Below are positions 9,235 to 19,367 of a DNA stretch of 64,000 nucleotides, piece after piece. Numbering within the stretch: position 1 is the first letter of the stretch; every line of letters starts with the position of its first letter. Origin of the DNA: Pseudomonas sp. GR 6-02 (lineage in GTDB: Bacteria; Pseudomonadota; Gammaproteobacteria; Pseudomonadales; Pseudomonadaceae); assembly GCF_001655615.1 (NCBI RefSeq), contig NZ_CP011567.1, forward strand, positions 5,527,001-5,591,000, in the 5' to 3' direction. Below the pieces are notes generated by a model. The model ran no database searches. It was not told the DNA's origin and saw nothing but the letters and a program-made list of their open reading frames with translations. A program made the translations under genes and the position numbers.

Positions 9235-10193
9235 CCGATGAACGCCTCGCGGTCTTGCTTGAGCAGCGACAGCAACCAGACGAAGTCATCCGGCAGTGGC
9301 GATTCCCAGCTCATGCGTTTACCGGTGGTCGGATGATCCAGCTCCAGGAACCGTGCATGCAGCGCCTGACGCGGGAAATTCTTCAGGGATTCGACCATGG
9401 TCACGCTGGCGGCCGGTGGAATACGGAAACGACCGCCGTAGGCAGGATCTCCGACCAACGGGTAGTTGATGTGCGCCATGTGCACGCGAATCTGGTGCGT
9501 ACGACCGGTTTCCAGCTTCACTCGCACATGAGTGTGGGAGCGGAAACGCTCGAGCACGCGGTAGTGACTGACGGCTTGCTTGCCACCTTCCATCACCGCC
9601 ATGCGCTGGCGCTGCTGGCCGTGACGACCGATCGGTGCGTTGATCTTGCCGCCGGCCGTCACCACACCGATTACGATGCACTCATAGATCCGGCTGACAC
9701 TGCGGCTCTGCAATTGAGTGACCAGCTGTGTCTGCGCCTGAATGGTCTTGGCCACCACCATCAGACCGGTGGTGTCCTTGTCCAGGCGATGCACGATACC
9801 GGCGCGGGGCACATTGATGATGTCCGGCACGTGGTGCAGCAAGGCGTTGAGCAAGGTGCCGTCGGCGTGACCGGCGGCCGGATGCACCACCAGGCCCGCA
9901 GGCTTGTTGATCACCAGGATGTCGTCGTCTTCATAGACGATGTCCAGCTCGATGTCTTGAGCGATCCATTCGCCCTGAGCTTCCTGCTCGGCAGTCAATT
10001 CAAGAATGGCGCCACCGTGAACGATGTCTCGCGGGCGGATAACCGCCCCATCCACAGTCAGGCGGCCGTCTTTGATCCAGGCGGAAAGGCGCGAGCGCGA
10101 GTGCTCAGCGAATAATTGTGCGGCGACTTGATCGAGGCGTTGGCCGCCCAATTCGGACGGCACCTCTGCGCGAAGTTCAATTTTATCGGACAT
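9231..10193 (-). CDS. rluD: 23S rRNA pseudouridine synthase RluD
   Basis: A 320-residue enzyme that makes the pseudouridines of helix 69 in 23S rRNA (positions 1911, 1915 and 1917 in E. coli), needed for normal ribosome assembly and recycling. The N-terminal S4 RNA-binding domain covers about residues 15-75 ([21 protein letters not shown]). The catalytic domain has [10 protein letters not shown] with the nucleophilic aspartate at about residue 138, preceded by [18 protein letters not shown] 10193 gives [14 protein letters not shown], the usual start. An in-frame ATG 21 bases upstream is less likely. It is divergent from bamD across 151 bases and overlaps pgeF by four bases. Confidence 0.95.
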   Translation of the reverse strand: MSDKIELRAEVPSELGGQRLDQVAAQLFAEHSRSRLSAWIKDGRLTVDGAVIRPRDIVHGGAILELTAEQEAQGEWIAQDIELDIVYEDDDILVINKPAGLVVHPAAGHADGTLLNALLHHVPDIINVPRAGIVHRLDKDTTGLMVVAKTIQAQTQLVTQLQSRSVSRIYECIVIGVVTAGGKINAPIGRHGQQRQRMAVMEGGKQAVSHYRVLERFRSHTHVRVKLETGRTHQIRVHMAHINYPLVGDPAYGGRFRIPPAASVTMVESLKNFPRQALHARFLELDHPTTGKRMSWESPLPDDFVWLLSLLKQDREAFIG

Positions 10194-10344
10194 GCTCAGA
10201 CTAGGCGTCGGCACAGCCTTTGGTTTCGGCTGCGCGCTTGTGGTTAAATACGGCGTCTTTTGCCCCGAGGCTTTTCAACGGGGCACTCATCATAACAGGA
10301 CGGCCCCGCCCAAGACAGCGGCCGTCATAGGGACGCAAGCCGCC

Positions 10345-11361
10345 ATGCAAGTGAAACACCTGCTGCTGATCGCCATCCTCGCATTGACCGCTGCTTGCTC
10401 ATCGAAGGAAGTCGTAGACGAAAACCTGAGCGAAGTCGAGCTGTACCAGCAGGCTCAGCACGATCTGGACAACAATAGCTACACCGCCGCCACAGCCAAG
10501 CTGAAGGCCCTGGAGTCGCGTTATCCGTTCGGTCGCTATGCCGATCAGGCTCAACTCGAGCTCATCTACGCCAACTACAAGAACTCCGAGCCTGAGGCTG
10601 CGAAGTCCGCCGCCGAGCGATTCATTCGTCTGCACCCGCAGCACCCGAACGTCGATTACGCCTACTACCTCAAGGGTCTGACCTCTTTTGACCAGGACGT
10701 CGGCATGCTGGCGCGCTTCCTGCCACTGGACATGACCAAGCGTGACCCGGGCGCTGCCCGCGACTCCTACAACGAGTTCGCCCAGCTGACCAGCCGCTAC
10801 CCGAACAGCCGCTACGCGCCGGACGCCAAGCAGCGCATGATTTACCTGCGCAACCTGCTGGCGGCCTATGAAATCCACGTTGCCGACTACTACCTGACCC
10901 GTCAGGCCTACGTTGCCGCCGCCAACCGTGGCCGTTATGTAGTGGAAAACTTCCAGGAAACCCCATCGGTCGGTGACGGCCTGGCGGTGATGACCGAAGC
11001 CTACCAGCGCCTGCACCTGGACGAACTGGCTGCGACCAGTCTCGAAACCCTGAAACTCAACTACCCGAACCACCCGAGCCTGGTGGACGGTCAGTTCGTG
11101 CCATCGGTAGCCGAAGCCGACAACCGTTCGTGGCTGAGCAAGGCCACCCTGGGCCTGATCGAATCCCGTCCGCCACTGCCGCCGGGCGAAACCCGCGCCA
11201 ACCAGGACGTGCAGAAGCAGTTCCAGGATGCCAAGGACGCGATTCCGAACGAGCTCAAGCCTAAAGATGAAAACGGCGATGTGATCGAAGAACCGGAACC
11301 CGAGTCCAGCAACACCGACCGTTCCTGGTTCAGCCACATGACCTTCGGCCTGTTCGACTGA
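10345..11361 (+). CDS. bamD: Outer-membrane assembly lipoprotein BamD
   Basis: A 338-residue lipoprotein subunit of the BAM complex, which inserts beta-barrel proteins into the outer membrane. Signal peptide and lipobox read [13 protein letters not shown], putting the lipidated cysteine at residue 17. Tetratricopeptide-type helices fill about residues 30-250 ([20 protein letters not shown] and later repeats). The acidic, proline-rich C-terminal extension past residue 260 is typical of Pseudomonas BamD (formerly ComL). The longer frame opening at 10192 has no signal peptide, so I use ATG 10345. It is divergent from rluD, with its own terminator downstream. Confidence 0.95.
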   Translation: MQVKHLLLIAILALTAACSSKEVVDENLSEVELYQQAQHDLDNNSYTAATAKLKALESRYPFGRYADQAQLELIYANYKNSEPEAAKSAAERFIRLHPQHPNVDYAYYLKGLTSFDQDVGMLARFLPLDMTKRDPGAARDSYNEFAQLTSRYPNSRYAPDAKQRMIYLRNLLAAYEIHVADYYLTRQAYVAAANRGRYVVENFQETPSVGDGLAVMTEAYQRLHLDELAATSLETLKLNYPNHPSLVDGQFVPSVAEADNRSWLSKATLGLIESRPPLPPGETRANQDVQKQFQDAKDAIPNELKPKDENGDVIEEPEPESSNTDRSWFSHMTFGLFD

Positions 11362-11381
11362 CATAGAGATGTTGTACCGGG

Positions 11382-11407
11382 AAGGCGCCTTTCGAGGCGC
11401 CTTTTTT
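11382..11407 (+). terminator. Terminator of bamD
   Basis: An 8-base stem, AAGGCGCC / GGCGCCTT, with loop TTTCGA, followed by six T residues. It lies 20 bases after the bamD stop. Confidence 0.9.
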
Positions 11408-11497
11408 ATTGCCGGATTTTTGGGTGAACGTATTGCGCTGTGCGCTTGACCCGTCCTTGGCTAAACTGCCAACTCATTAATCAAAAAGCAGCTCACC

Positions 11498-11731
11498 ATG
11501 CTTCGTCTATTGTTCTGGATCGCCCTGATTGCCGCTGCCATATGGTTCTGGCGCAAGTTCAAGGGCCCGACGTCGGTCGCCAATATGCCGCGCGAGCAAG
11601 ATGCTCCGCCCATGGTTCGCTGTGCTCATTGCGGCGTACACCTGCCCCGCGACCGCGCGTTGAAACTCGAACAACAGTGGTATTGCAGCCAGGCTCACCT
11701 TGAGCAAGGCCCGGGCTCAAGTGATCGCTGA
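11498..11731 (+). CDS. PP0621-family small membrane zinc-ribbon protein
   Basis: A 77-residue protein with one N-terminal membrane span (LLFWIALIAAAIWFW, about residues 4-18) and a cytoplasmic CxxC pair. RCAHCGVHLPRDRAL is followed by YCSQAH, so two or three cysteines plus histidine could hold zinc. I recognise the PP0621 family, consistently placed just before pilS in Pseudomonas. The pilS frame overlaps its 3' end, which implies coupled translation. Function is unknown. Position suggests a link to the PilSR sensor, but this is inference. Confidence 0.75.
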   Translation: MLRLLFWIALIAAAIWFWRKFKGPTSVANMPREQDAPPMVRCAHCGVHLPRDRALKLEQQWYCSQAHLEQGPGSSDR

Positions 11732-13310
11732 GACGCCCAGCCCAGGCAACAAACAGGCCCAGCGACTGCTGCGCCTCTATCACCTCTACCGCTTAAGCGT
11801 CGGCATCACCCTGGTGCTGTTGATCTCCAGCAACATGGACAACCAGTTGCTGAAGTTCGCCAATGACGACCTGCTGCGCAACGGCAGCTGGTTGTACCTG
11901 GTGCTGAATATCCTGCTGGTGGTCTTTCTGGGGAACACCCGACGCCCCGCGCAGCTGTTCGGCCTGGCGCTGGTCGATGTCCTGCTGCTGTGCGGCCTGT
12001 TCTATGCCGCGGGCGGCATGGCCAGTGCCATCGGCAATTTGCTGATCGTCTCAGTAGCCATCAGCAATACCTTGCTGCGCGGGCGTGTCGGTCTGCTGAT
12101 CGCAGCGGTCGGTGCCCTTGGCATCGTGGGTTTGAGCTTCATCCTGAGCTTCAACCACCCCGCCAGCCCCAGTGATTACCTGCAAATCGGCACCCTCGGC
12201 GCCCTGTGTTTTGCCGCGGCGCTGCTGGTGCAGGGATTGACCCGACGATTGGAGGTCAGCGAAACCCTGGCCGAACAGCGGGCCAGTGAAGTGCTCGGTC
12301 TCGAAGCCCTCAACGCACTGATCCTGCAACGCATGCGCACAGGCATTCTGGTGCTCGACAACCAGCGGCGGGTGCAACTGGCCAATCACAGCGCCTTGAC
12401 CTTGCTGGGGCAGGAAAAACTGGACGGCCAGTTGATCGACGATTACTCGATACCGTTGGTCGAGCGGCTCCAACTGTGGCTCAACAATCCAACGTTGCGC
12501 CCGCAAAGCCTGCAGATCGCCAGCAACGGCCTCGAGCTGCAACCAAGCTTCATTGCCCTGGACCAAAGCCCGCACCACCAGACGCTGGTTTTTCTCGAAG
12601 ACCTCGCCCAAATCGCCCAACAGGCCCAACAACTGAAACTCGCCGCCCTCGGTCGCCTGACCGCCGGGATTGCCCATGAGATCCGCAATCCACTGGGCGC
12701 CATTAGTCATGCCGCGCAGTTACTGCAGGAATCCGAGGAACTGAACGGTGCGGACCGGCGTCTGACCCAGATTATTCAAGACCAATCTCAGCGCATGAAT
12801 CGGGTAATCGAAAACGTCCTGCAATTGTCCCGTCGCCAGCAAACCGTGCCGCAACGGCTCGATTTGAAGCCGTGGCTGGAGCATTTCGTCGCCGAAACCC
12901 GCGAAGGCTCGAAAGAACATCAGCAGATTCACCTGCGCATCGGCTTGGGAGACTTCAAAACCCTGATGGATCCGGATCAGCTGACCCAGATTCTCGATAA
13001 CCTGTTGCGCAATGCCTGGCGCCATAGCGCCCTCAAGCATGATCGGGCGCAGGCCTGGCTTGAGTTGTTTATCGACCCGGACAGCCAGTTGCCGACCCTG
13101 GAAGTCCTGGACGATGGCCCTGGCGTTGCACCGGACCAACGTACTCACTTGTTCGAACCGTTCTTCACCACCAGCAGCCAGGGTACTGGCCTGGGGCTTT
13201 ATCTGTCCCGTGAGCTGTGCGAAAGCAATCAAGCCCGCCTAGACTTCAAATCACGCCAAGGCGGCGGCTGCTTTCGCATCACCTTTGCTCACGGACGGAA
13301 ACAAAGTTGA
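11700..13310 (+). CDS. pilS: Sensor histidine kinase PilS
   Basis: A membrane kinase that phosphorylates PilR to drive sigma-54-dependent pilA transcription. In P. aeruginosa it is inhibited by binding pilin itself. The product is 536 residues if TTG 11700 is used. GTG 11721 in the same frame would remove 7 residues. About six membrane helices fill residues 30-182. A PAS-like domain covers about 205-305. The dimerisation box GIAHEIRNPLG has the phospho-acceptor histidine at about residue 326. The N, G1 and G2 ATPase boxes follow (LLRNAWRHS, LDDGPGVA, GTGLGLYL). It overlaps the small zinc-ribbon gene by 32 bases, and pilR by 4 bases. Confidence 0.93.
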   Translation: MSKARAQVIAETPSPGNKQAQRLLRLYHLYRLSVGITLVLLISSNMDNQLLKFANDDLLRNGSWLYLVLNILLVVFLGNTRRPAQLFGLALVDVLLLCGLFYAAGGMASAIGNLLIVSVAISNTLLRGRVGLLIAAVGALGIVGLSFILSFNHPASPSDYLQIGTLGALCFAAALLVQGLTRRLEVSETLAEQRASEVLGLEALNALILQRMRTGILVLDNQRRVQLANHSALTLLGQEKLDGQLIDDYSIPLVERLQLWLNNPTLRPQSLQIASNGLELQPSFIALDQSPHHQTLVFLEDLAQIAQQAQQLKLAALGRLTAGIAHEIRNPLGAISHAAQLLQESEELNGADRRLTQIIQDQSQRMNRVIENVLQLSRRQQTVPQRLDLKPWLEHFVAETREGSKEHQQIHLRIGLGDFKTLMDPDQLTQILDNLLRNAWRHSALKHDRAQAWLELFIDPDSQLPTLEVLDDGPGVAPDQRTHLFEPFFTTSSQGTGLGLYLSRELCESNQARLDFKSRQGGGCFRITFAHGRKQS

Positions 13311-14653
13311 ACACGAGCCCACGGCAAAAAATCCTCATCGTCGACGACGAGCCGGATATCCGCGAACTCCTGGAAATCACCCTGGGACGGATGAAACTCG
13401 ACACCTCCAGCGCACGCAACCTCGCAGAAGCGCAGGCGCTACTGGCACGGGATACGTTCGACCTGTGCCTGACCGACATGCGCCTGCCTGACGGCACCGG
13501 TCTGGCGCTGGTGCAGCACATCCAGCAGCGCTATGCGCAAGTGCCGGTGGCGATGATCACCGCCTACGGCAGCCTGGAGACAGCAATAAATGCCCTCAAG
13601 GCCGGCGCCTTCGACTTCCTGACCAAACCGGTCGACCTCACCCGCCTGCGCGAACTGGTCATCAGCGCCCTGAGCTTGCCAGCGCCAGGCGGCACCAGCA
13701 GCGGCATCGACCGTCGGCTGCTGGGCGACTCGCTGCCCATGCGCAACCTGCGCAAACAAATCGACAAACTGGCCCGCAGCCAAGCCCCGGTCTACATCAG
13801 TGGCGAATCCGGCAGCGGCAAGGAACTGGTCGCCCGACTTATCCACGACCAAGGCCCACGCGCCAGCCGACCGTTCGTCCCGGTGAACTGTGGGGCAATC
13901 CCGTCGGAATTGATGGAAAGCGAGTTTTTCGGCCATCGCAAAGGCAGTTTCAGCGGCGCCATCGAAGACAAGCCCGGGCTGTTCCAGGCAGCCCAGGGCG
14001 GTACTTTGTTCCTCGACGAAGTGGCTGACCTACCGCTGGCAATGCAGGTCAAACTGCTGCGGGCCATACAGGAGAAAGCCGTTCGCAGCATCGGTGGCCA
14101 GCAGGAAACCGTGGTCGATGTGCGCATCCTCTGCGCCACTCACAAAGACCTCGATGCCGAAGTCGCCGCCGAACGCTTTCGCCAGGACTTGTACTACCGC
14201 CTGAACGTGATCGAGCTGCGAGTACCGTCCTTGCGCGAACGCCGCGACGACATTGAGCTTCTGGCCAACAATATGCTCAAGCGACTGGCGGCCAGCACTG
14301 GCCAGCCCCCCGCAAAACTCCACCCACAAGCCCTCGAAGCGCTGAAAAACTATCGCTTTCCTGGAAACGTGCGGGAATTGGAGAACATGCTCGAACGGGC
14401 TCACACCTTGTGCGAGAACAAACAGATCGAAGCCAGCGACCTGCGCCTGGCAGAAGGCAACTGCAACCCGGACGGCGGCGTGCCAGACCTGACACAGATC
14501 GATAATCTGGAAGCCTATCTGGAAAACGTCGAACGCAAACTCATCCTCCAGGCCCTGGAAGAAACCCGCTGGAACCGCACGGCGGCGGCCCAGCGATTGA
14601 ATCTGTCATTTCGGTCGATGCGTTACAGGCTGAAGAAATTGGGGCTGGATTGA
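13307..14653 (+). CDS. pilR: Sigma-54 response regulator PilR
   Basis: A 448-residue NtrC-type activator, phosphorylated by PilS, that turns on sigma-54 promoters such as pilA. The receiver domain has the acidic pocket VDDEPD and phospho-acceptor D57 (LCLTDMRLPDG). The AAA domain has Walker A GESGSGKE and the sigma-54 contact loop in the variant form GSFSGA, where GAFTGA is the consensus. Walker B is TLFLDEVADLP. The C-terminal Fis helix-turn-helix is RTAAAQRLNLSFRSMRYRLK. I place the start at TTG 13307, which overlaps the pilS stop as TTGA and gives MNTSPRQKILIVDDE. The longer frame upstream lies inside pilS. Confidence 0.93.
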   Translation: MNTSPRQKILIVDDEPDIRELLEITLGRMKLDTSSARNLAEAQALLARDTFDLCLTDMRLPDGTGLALVQHIQQRYAQVPVAMITAYGSLETAINALKAGAFDFLTKPVDLTRLRELVISALSLPAPGGTSSGIDRRLLGDSLPMRNLRKQIDKLARSQAPVYISGESGSGKELVARLIHDQGPRASRPFVPVNCGAIPSELMESEFFGHRKGSFSGAIEDKPGLFQAAQGGTLFLDEVADLPLAMQVKLLRAIQEKAVRSIGGQQETVVDVRILCATHKDLDAEVAAERFRQDLYYRLNVIELRVPSLRERRDDIELLANNMLKRLAASTGQPPAKLHPQALEALKNYRFPGNVRELENMLERAHTLCENKQIEASDLRLAEGNCNPDGGVPDLTQIDNLEAYLENVERKLILQALEETRWNRTAAAQRLNLSFRSMRYRLKKLGLD

Positions 14654-14672
14654 ACCGTTAACAGCTCTTCTG

Positions 14673-15773
14673 TCAGATTCGTCCGGCTGGCGCATACGGC
14701 GCAGGGTCGATAATCGGCGCCCGCCCCAGCATCACATCGGCAAACAACTGACATGACGCCGGCGCCAGCACCAGCCCGTTACGGTAATGCCCGCAGTTGA
14801 GCCAGAGCCCGTCATATCCCGGCACCCGACCGATATAGGGGATTCCTTCAGGCGACCCGGGCCGCAACCCCGCCCAATGCCCCACCACCTCGGCATCCGC
14901 CAATGCCGGAATCAATTCCACCGCCGATGCCTTCAGGCTTTCCAGCGCCGTGTCGGTTGGCGTCTTGTCGAAGCCCTCATGCTCCAGCGTACTGCCGATC
15001 AGGATGTGCCCGTCGCGCCGGGGAATGGCATAACGCCCCTTGGCCAGGACCATGCTCGGCAGGAAGTCCGCTGCGCACTTGTAGAGAATCATCTGTCCCT
15101 TGACCGGTTCGACCGGCAGTTCCAGGCCCAGCTTTTTCAGCAAGTCACCGCTCCAGGCCCCCGCTGTCAAAACCACCTCATCACCCCGAATGGCCCCCAT
15201 CGAGGTCTGTACCCCGACCACCACAGAACCTTCCCGGATAAATTCGCTGACCTCGCATTGTTCATGGATCGTCACGTTCGGCAACGCCAGCAAGGCGGCC
15301 TTGAGGGACTTCACCAGCCGTGGATTACGCACATTGGCCACATCGGCCATGTAGATCGCCCGCGAAAAACCGGCGCCCAATACCGGCACTGCATCGTGGG
15401 CCGCAGAGATATCCACAGCCCGCAGCGGACGGTTCTCCCGTTTGGCCCAGGCGAGTGCTTCGGCCTCGTCATCCAGGTCCAGCCAATACAACCCGGTGGT
15501 GTGCACTTCAGGATCGACACCGGTGGCAGCGAACAAACGCTGGGCCAGTTGTGGATAAAAATCCTGGGACCAATGAGCCAGTGCAGTGACCGCCGGGCTG
15601 TAGCGCCATGGGTAGAGCGGCGAAACGATCCCGCCACCGGCCCAGGAAGACTCCTGACCGACGTTCGAGCGGTCCAGCAGCACCACACTCTGCACTTCGG
15701 ACGCGAGATTGAACGCCGTCAGCAGGCCAATCACCCCGCCACCGACAATCACCACTTGCTGTTGACTGCTCAT
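14673..15773 (-). CDS. thiO: Glycine oxidase ThiO (FAD-dependent amino-acid oxidase)
   Basis: A 366-residue flavoenzyme that oxidises glycine to the imine used for the thiazole ring of thiamine. An FAD-binding motif, QVVIVGGGVIGLLTAFNLAS, starts at residue 5. The DAO family signature is at the C-terminus (GHYRNGLVLAPASCQLFADV), preceded by LRPGSPEGIPYIG. ATG 15773 fits the family. An in-frame ATG at 15845 would run into pilE. It sits between pilR (convergent) and pilE (same strand). A weak GGGCGC/GCGCCC hairpin lies in the gap. It has no clear link to pilus biogenesis despite the conserved neighbourhood. Confidence 0.88.
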   Translation of the reverse strand: MSSQQQVVIVGGGVIGLLTAFNLASEVQSVVLLDRSNVGQESSWAGGGIVSPLYPWRYSPAVTALAHWSQDFYPQLAQRLFAATGVDPEVHTTGLYWLDLDDEAEALAWAKRENRPLRAVDISAAHDAVPVLGAGFSRAIYMADVANVRNPRLVKSLKAALLALPNVTIHEQCEVSEFIREGSVVVGVQTSMGAIRGDEVVLTAGAWSGDLLKKLGLELPVEPVKGQMILYKCAADFLPSMVLAKGRYAIPRRDGHILIGSTLEHEGFDKTPTDTALESLKASAVELIPALADAEVVGHWAGLRPGSPEGIPYIGRVPGYDGLWLNCGHYRNGLVLAPASCQLFADVMLGRAPIIDPAPYAPAGRI

Positions 15774-15801
15774 GTTCTGATCCAACCGTTCTATAGACAG
15801 A

Positions 15802-15818
15802 GGGCGCAAAAGGCGCCC
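15802..15818 (-). terminator. Weak hairpin between pilE and thiO
   Basis: A 6-base GC stem (GGGCGC / GCGCCC) lies 12 bases past the pilE stop, in the direction of transcription. No clear T-tract follows on the minus strand, so it may act as an attenuator or only stabilise the 3' end. Confidence 0.35.
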
Positions 15819-15829
15819 GAAAAAGGAAC

Positions 15830-16231
15830 TCAGCGCCCCCAGCAATCCTTGGTGGCCAGGCCGGACGCGGCATTGACCATACTCCTGACACCGGTATTGG
15901 TGAGAGTGAAATCACCGCACTTGTCGCTGGCCATGGTCGAACCGGCCTTGCGTGTTGCCGTCAGCAGGAAGGTCTGATCGGTCAGGGTCGGGGTGATGGT
16001 GTAGAAATCATTGCCGGCGCTGAGGCCGGTGGCATTGGTGTAGACATTATTCTTCGAATAGAAACGCTCGAGGATCTGCGCCTGCTCGGAAAGCAACCCG
16101 GCGACTTCAGTACGGCGGCCCTTTTTTATGTACTCGGTGAGGCTCGGATAGCCAATGGTGATGACGATCCCGATGATCGCAATCACGATCATGATTTCGA
16201 TCAGGGTAAAACCTCGGTTGGATCTGCGCAT
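15830..16231 (-). CDS. pilE: Type IV minor pilin PilE
   Basis: A 133-residue class A prepilin. The leader MRRSNRG is cleaved before F8, giving FTLIEIMIVIAIIGIVITIG with the conserved glutamate at +5. Two C-terminal cysteines (DKCGDF and TKDCWGR) can form the pilin disulfide loop. With FimU and PilV-W-X it primes pilus assembly at the inner membrane in P. aeruginosa. It is the last gene of the fimU-pilV-pilW-pilX-pilY1-pilE series, 13 bases after pilY1, which leaves no room for pilY2. The ribosome binding site is GAGTGAGG. Confidence 0.92.
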   Translation of the reverse strand: MRRSNRGFTLIEIMIVIAIIGIVITIGYPSLTEYIKKGRRTEVAGLLSEQAQILERFYSKNNVYTNATGLSAGNDFYTITPTLTDQTFLLTATRKAGSTMASDKCGDFTLTNTGVRSMVNAASGLATKDCWGR

Positions 16232-16244
16232 GCCTCACTCTCAC

Positions 16245-19200
16245 TTACTGTATTTGTCGCCACATGATGCGACGGCCGCTGCCGCCACCGGATTTTTCCA
16301 CCAGAGTGGTCACGCCACCACCGGAGTCGTTCACAATCTTGCGGGTTGCGTCATTGACGACCGCGTTCAGGGTCGGGATACCACCGGCGAAGATCACCCC
16401 GCTGGAAATCGTGTCGTTGCCGTCGACCACCCCGTCGGCATTGGTGTCGAGTACCGCGTAATTGAGCATCTTACCGCTGAACGCATCGAGTTCGACCAGT
16501 TTGCCGCTACCGAAGCTGGCACAGGGGTCCACGGTATCCACGCTGAGCGTGGTAAAAACAATTCGCCCCGATACCAGACCGGCCTGATAGATCACCCGCT
16601 CCCCCGTCAGCACGTTGTTGTATACCAGGGGCAAGTACCAGCCTTTCTTGGCCGAGTAGGTCACCTCGTTCTGGCTGGTGGTGATGAATTGCCCGGTACT
16701 GCCCGAAAACACGCCGGTCACCGCCTGCGCCTGCAAACTGGAAACAGTGATTTGTCCTGCGCCCCCCTCGGCATCCCATACCGCGTAGAACGCCTGCAGA
16801 TCCTTGTTGGTCTTGTCGGCAACCTCATTGAATTTGCCGGTGCCGAAAAACACCTCCTTGCCGCCCAACACGTGATCCGCCAGCAACGGTTGCGCGGTAA
16901 TCGGCTGGGTCGCGCCACCTGCAGTGGTGAACAACGGCTTGCCGGAAAACGCCACGCCCCAGGTGTCAGGGGTGGTGCCACTCAAATCGAACTTCCACAA
17001 CCGCCCTTTCAGATCGCCCCCGTAGGCAGCCTGCACCACATTCTGCGAGTTGACCCTGAGCTTCACCGACGACAGGCCGTTGGTGGTTTCGGTACTGTCG
17101 ACCACGATTTTCTTGATCAGCGAGCCGTCGCGAATATCCACCACATACAACGCTGCCACCCCGGAGTTGCTGCCATAGCCGTTGGAGATAAACGCGGCCC
17201 AGCGACCATCGGCCAAGCGTGCCACTTCGGGGCGCGCATAGGCATAACCCAGATCATTGAAAACGTTCGCTGTATTGGCCGTGGCCGGCGCACTGACTTC
17301 CCACAGTGCTTTAGTTTCATTACCAGCCGATGCGTCGAACAATTGCAGCGCATAGAAGGTTTTGCCGCCCGCCCCCGTTCCGCCAATCGCCAGGGTTTTC
17401 CAGGCGCTGTTGAGCTGAGCATCGAACACGCCGACCTGGCCATCGACCAGAAACTTGTGGCTCACACCGTTGATGTAAGTGGGATCAGCGATGTCGTTCA
17501 GCGATGGCAGCACGCTGGAGGGCATGTAGGCATAACGCCTGACACCATTGGCCGAGTTGATGATGTTTACAAAACCGTCGTTGGCATTCACCACCAGGCT
17601 GGCATTCATGTTGGCGGCTTTGGTGGTCAGGTAAGTGCTGTAGCTGGTGTCTGCCACCAGGTCGGACGCGGTTTTGTCCGTGGGTGAGGCCAGCACGAGT
17701 GGCGAATTGATGATGTCACCGAGCAATACACTGCGAACTTTCAGCCCGGTTTTGTTGATGCCCTTGCTCCACTCCACCAGATCGTTGCCGTTGATGCCAG
17801 CAGGCAGCCCCTGGTTGAGGGCGGTCTGCTGCGCCGCAGAGAAATTGCTGTAAGCCAGGGTGACCGCGGCGTTGGTTTGCGTGTTCCAGGACTGGTAGAT
17901 CGGCGCAGTGGCGCCGGGCACGATGGTGGTGTCGGTCGTCCACAGCACAGCGGCGGTGTTAACCGCGCCCGCCGACGTGAAGCCAAAGGACTTGATCGTA
18001 CCCCGCCAGTCCTTGGGATCGTAACTGGTCTGGAAATAGCTCGAGTTGCTGGTCAGGGTCGTGCCGCTGGCCACGCCACTGCCACCTGAACCGGCCTTGG
18101 AAGTGATGTCGCTCAGGGCTGCAGACAATGCATTGTTAAGTCCCGCACTGTCGCTCGCCTGGTAATACTTGCCCTGCCCATAGGTCGCGGCATCCGCCAA
18201 CATCTGGTTTGCAGCGGTGAAACCCACGGTATAGGTGTTCATGTTCTGCTTGGGAAAATCCAGGGCGTTCCAGCTTTTACCCGCGGCATCGGTTCCCGTG
18301 GAACGCATGTCGATATCGAAGGCGAACTTGGCAATGTCATCCAGGTACAGGGTGTCGCCCTCATCGTCGCCTGAGGGATCGGTACCATCGTTACTGCTGA
18401 TCCCGTCCCAGTTCGGTAACTGGCTGCCACCCAGCGGATCATCGGTCGGAAAGGTTCGGTCATAGGTCGGCAGACCATCGGTGATCACCACCCCGTAGTT
18501 TTTCTGGCAACGGTACTGAATCGGACTGGTATAGGTGTCGGGCGTCGAGTTGTTGTACGGCGCCATGCCACGGAAATAACGAGTGATCTCGTAATAGGCT
18601 TCCGCCAGCGGCGTATTGGCTTGCGCGCTCAGCTCGTCGATCCCGGCGATCAGTGAGGTGTAATTGGTATCGGCCTGAGCCTGGGTCACAGTGCCACTGA
18701 CCGCCGACAAATCGCTGATCGAGCGGGCGATGTAACCGCCGTCATTCTTATGGTTGCCGACCGCCAGGTTGAACGTCGACAGGCCGATGCGCAGCGAACG
18801 GTTATTGGCCACCAACGTCTTGGAAACGTTGCGCGCCACGTTCATCCGGTAATCGTTGGGGATCGAGCCGTCGGTGAAGTCCCGGTCAGTGTTGTTGGCC
18901 AGGCTGATCAGGTAGGACAAATAATTCGCCGTATACCGCGTGTCCTCGCTTCCCACCGGATCGGGAAGCTTCAGGCAAAGCGAATCCAGACCGAGAAGGC
19001 TGTTTTTATAAAAACCGTACCATCCGGCCTTCGAGCATGTTCCATGATTCAAACTCGACAAGGCGATATTGTTATCGGTCATGTCCAGGTCGCGGCCTTT
19101 GTTGCACGAACCATTGGAGAGGCAAATCGTCACCGGGGTGCGTGCGACCGTCGGGTCGAAGCCGGCCGCCCAGATAATGTTGTTCATACTCCCCGAGTCA

Positions 19201-19367
19201 TCGAGCAGCAGCATCACATTGGCAGGCACGGCGGCGGCGCTCAACAGCGGAGAATCCGAGGGCGTGAAGGCGTAGGTCGGCGCTGCCAGGTAAAGGCTCA
19301 AGACCGCGCCGCAGAGCAGCTGCAGTAACCAATGGCGCCAGCCTGTGCGGGTCTCAGTACTTCGCAT
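16245..19367 (-). CDS. pilY1: Pilus tip adhesin and mechanosensor PilY1
   Basis: A 1040-residue secreted protein at the pilus tip. In P. aeruginosa it controls extension and retraction, adhesion, and surface sensing. A signal peptide ends near APTYAF (about residue 34). The von Willebrand A-like domain carries a MIDAS motif, NVMLLLDDSGSMN, near residue 55. The C-terminal half (about residues 540-1000) is the PilY1 beta-propeller. A calcium-type loop, DTNADGVVDGND, lies close to the end. ATG 19367 has a GGAGAG site 9 bases upstream and overlaps the pilX end by 14 bases. A longer in-frame start at 19385 is less likely. The variable N-terminal half is the part that usually diverges between strains. 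Confidence 0.93.
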   Translation of the reverse strand: MRSTETRTGWRHWLLQLLCGAVLSLYLAAPTYAFTPSDSPLLSAAAVPANVMLLLDDSGSMNNIIWAAGFDPTVARTPVTICLSNGSCNKGRDLDMTDNNIALSSLNHGTCSKAGWYGFYKNSLLGLDSLCLKLPDPVGSEDTRYTANYLSYLISLANNTDRDFTDGSIPNDYRMNVARNVSKTLVANNRSLRIGLSTFNLAVGNHKNDGGYIARSISDLSAVSGTVTQAQADTNYTSLIAGIDELSAQANTPLAEAYYEITRYFRGMAPYNNSTPDTYTSPIQYRCQKNYGVVITDGLPTYDRTFPTDDPLGGSQLPNWDGISSNDGTDPSGDDEGDTLYLDDIAKFAFDIDMRSTGTDAAGKSWNALDFPKQNMNTYTVGFTAANQMLADAATYGQGKYYQASDSAGLNNALSAALSDITSKAGSGGSGVASGTTLTSNSSYFQTSYDPKDWRGTIKSFGFTSAGAVNTAAVLWTTDTTIVPGATAPIYQSWNTQTNAAVTLAYSNFSAAQQTALNQGLPAGINGNDLVEWSKGINKTGLKVRSVLLGDIINSPLVLASPTDKTASDLVADTSYSTYLTTKAANMNASLVVNANDGFVNIINSANGVRRYAYMPSSVLPSLNDIADPTYINGVSHKFLVDGQVGVFDAQLNSAWKTLAIGGTGAGGKTFYALQLFDASAGNETKALWEVSAPATANTANVFNDLGYAYARPEVARLADGRWAAFISNGYGSNSGVAALYVVDIRDGSLIKKIVVDSTETTNGLSSVKLRVNSQNVVQAAYGGDLKGRLWKFDLSGTTPDTWGVAFSGKPLFTTAGGATQPITAQPLLADHVLGGKEVFFGTGKFNEVADKTNKDLQAFYAVWDAEGGAGQITVSSLQAQAVTGVFSGSTGQFITTSQNEVTYSAKKGWYLPLVYNNVLTGERVIYQAGLVSGRIVFTTLSVDTVDPCASFGSGKLVELDAFSGKMLNYAVLDTNADGVVDGNDTISSGVIFAGGIPTLNAVVNDATRKIVNDSGGGVTTLVEKSGGGSGRRIMWRQIQ

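Noticed and set aside
15773..16260. Possible pilY2 gene near pilE and pilY1
   Set aside because: Only 13 bases separate pilY1 from pilE and 56 separate pilE from thiO, so there is no space for it.
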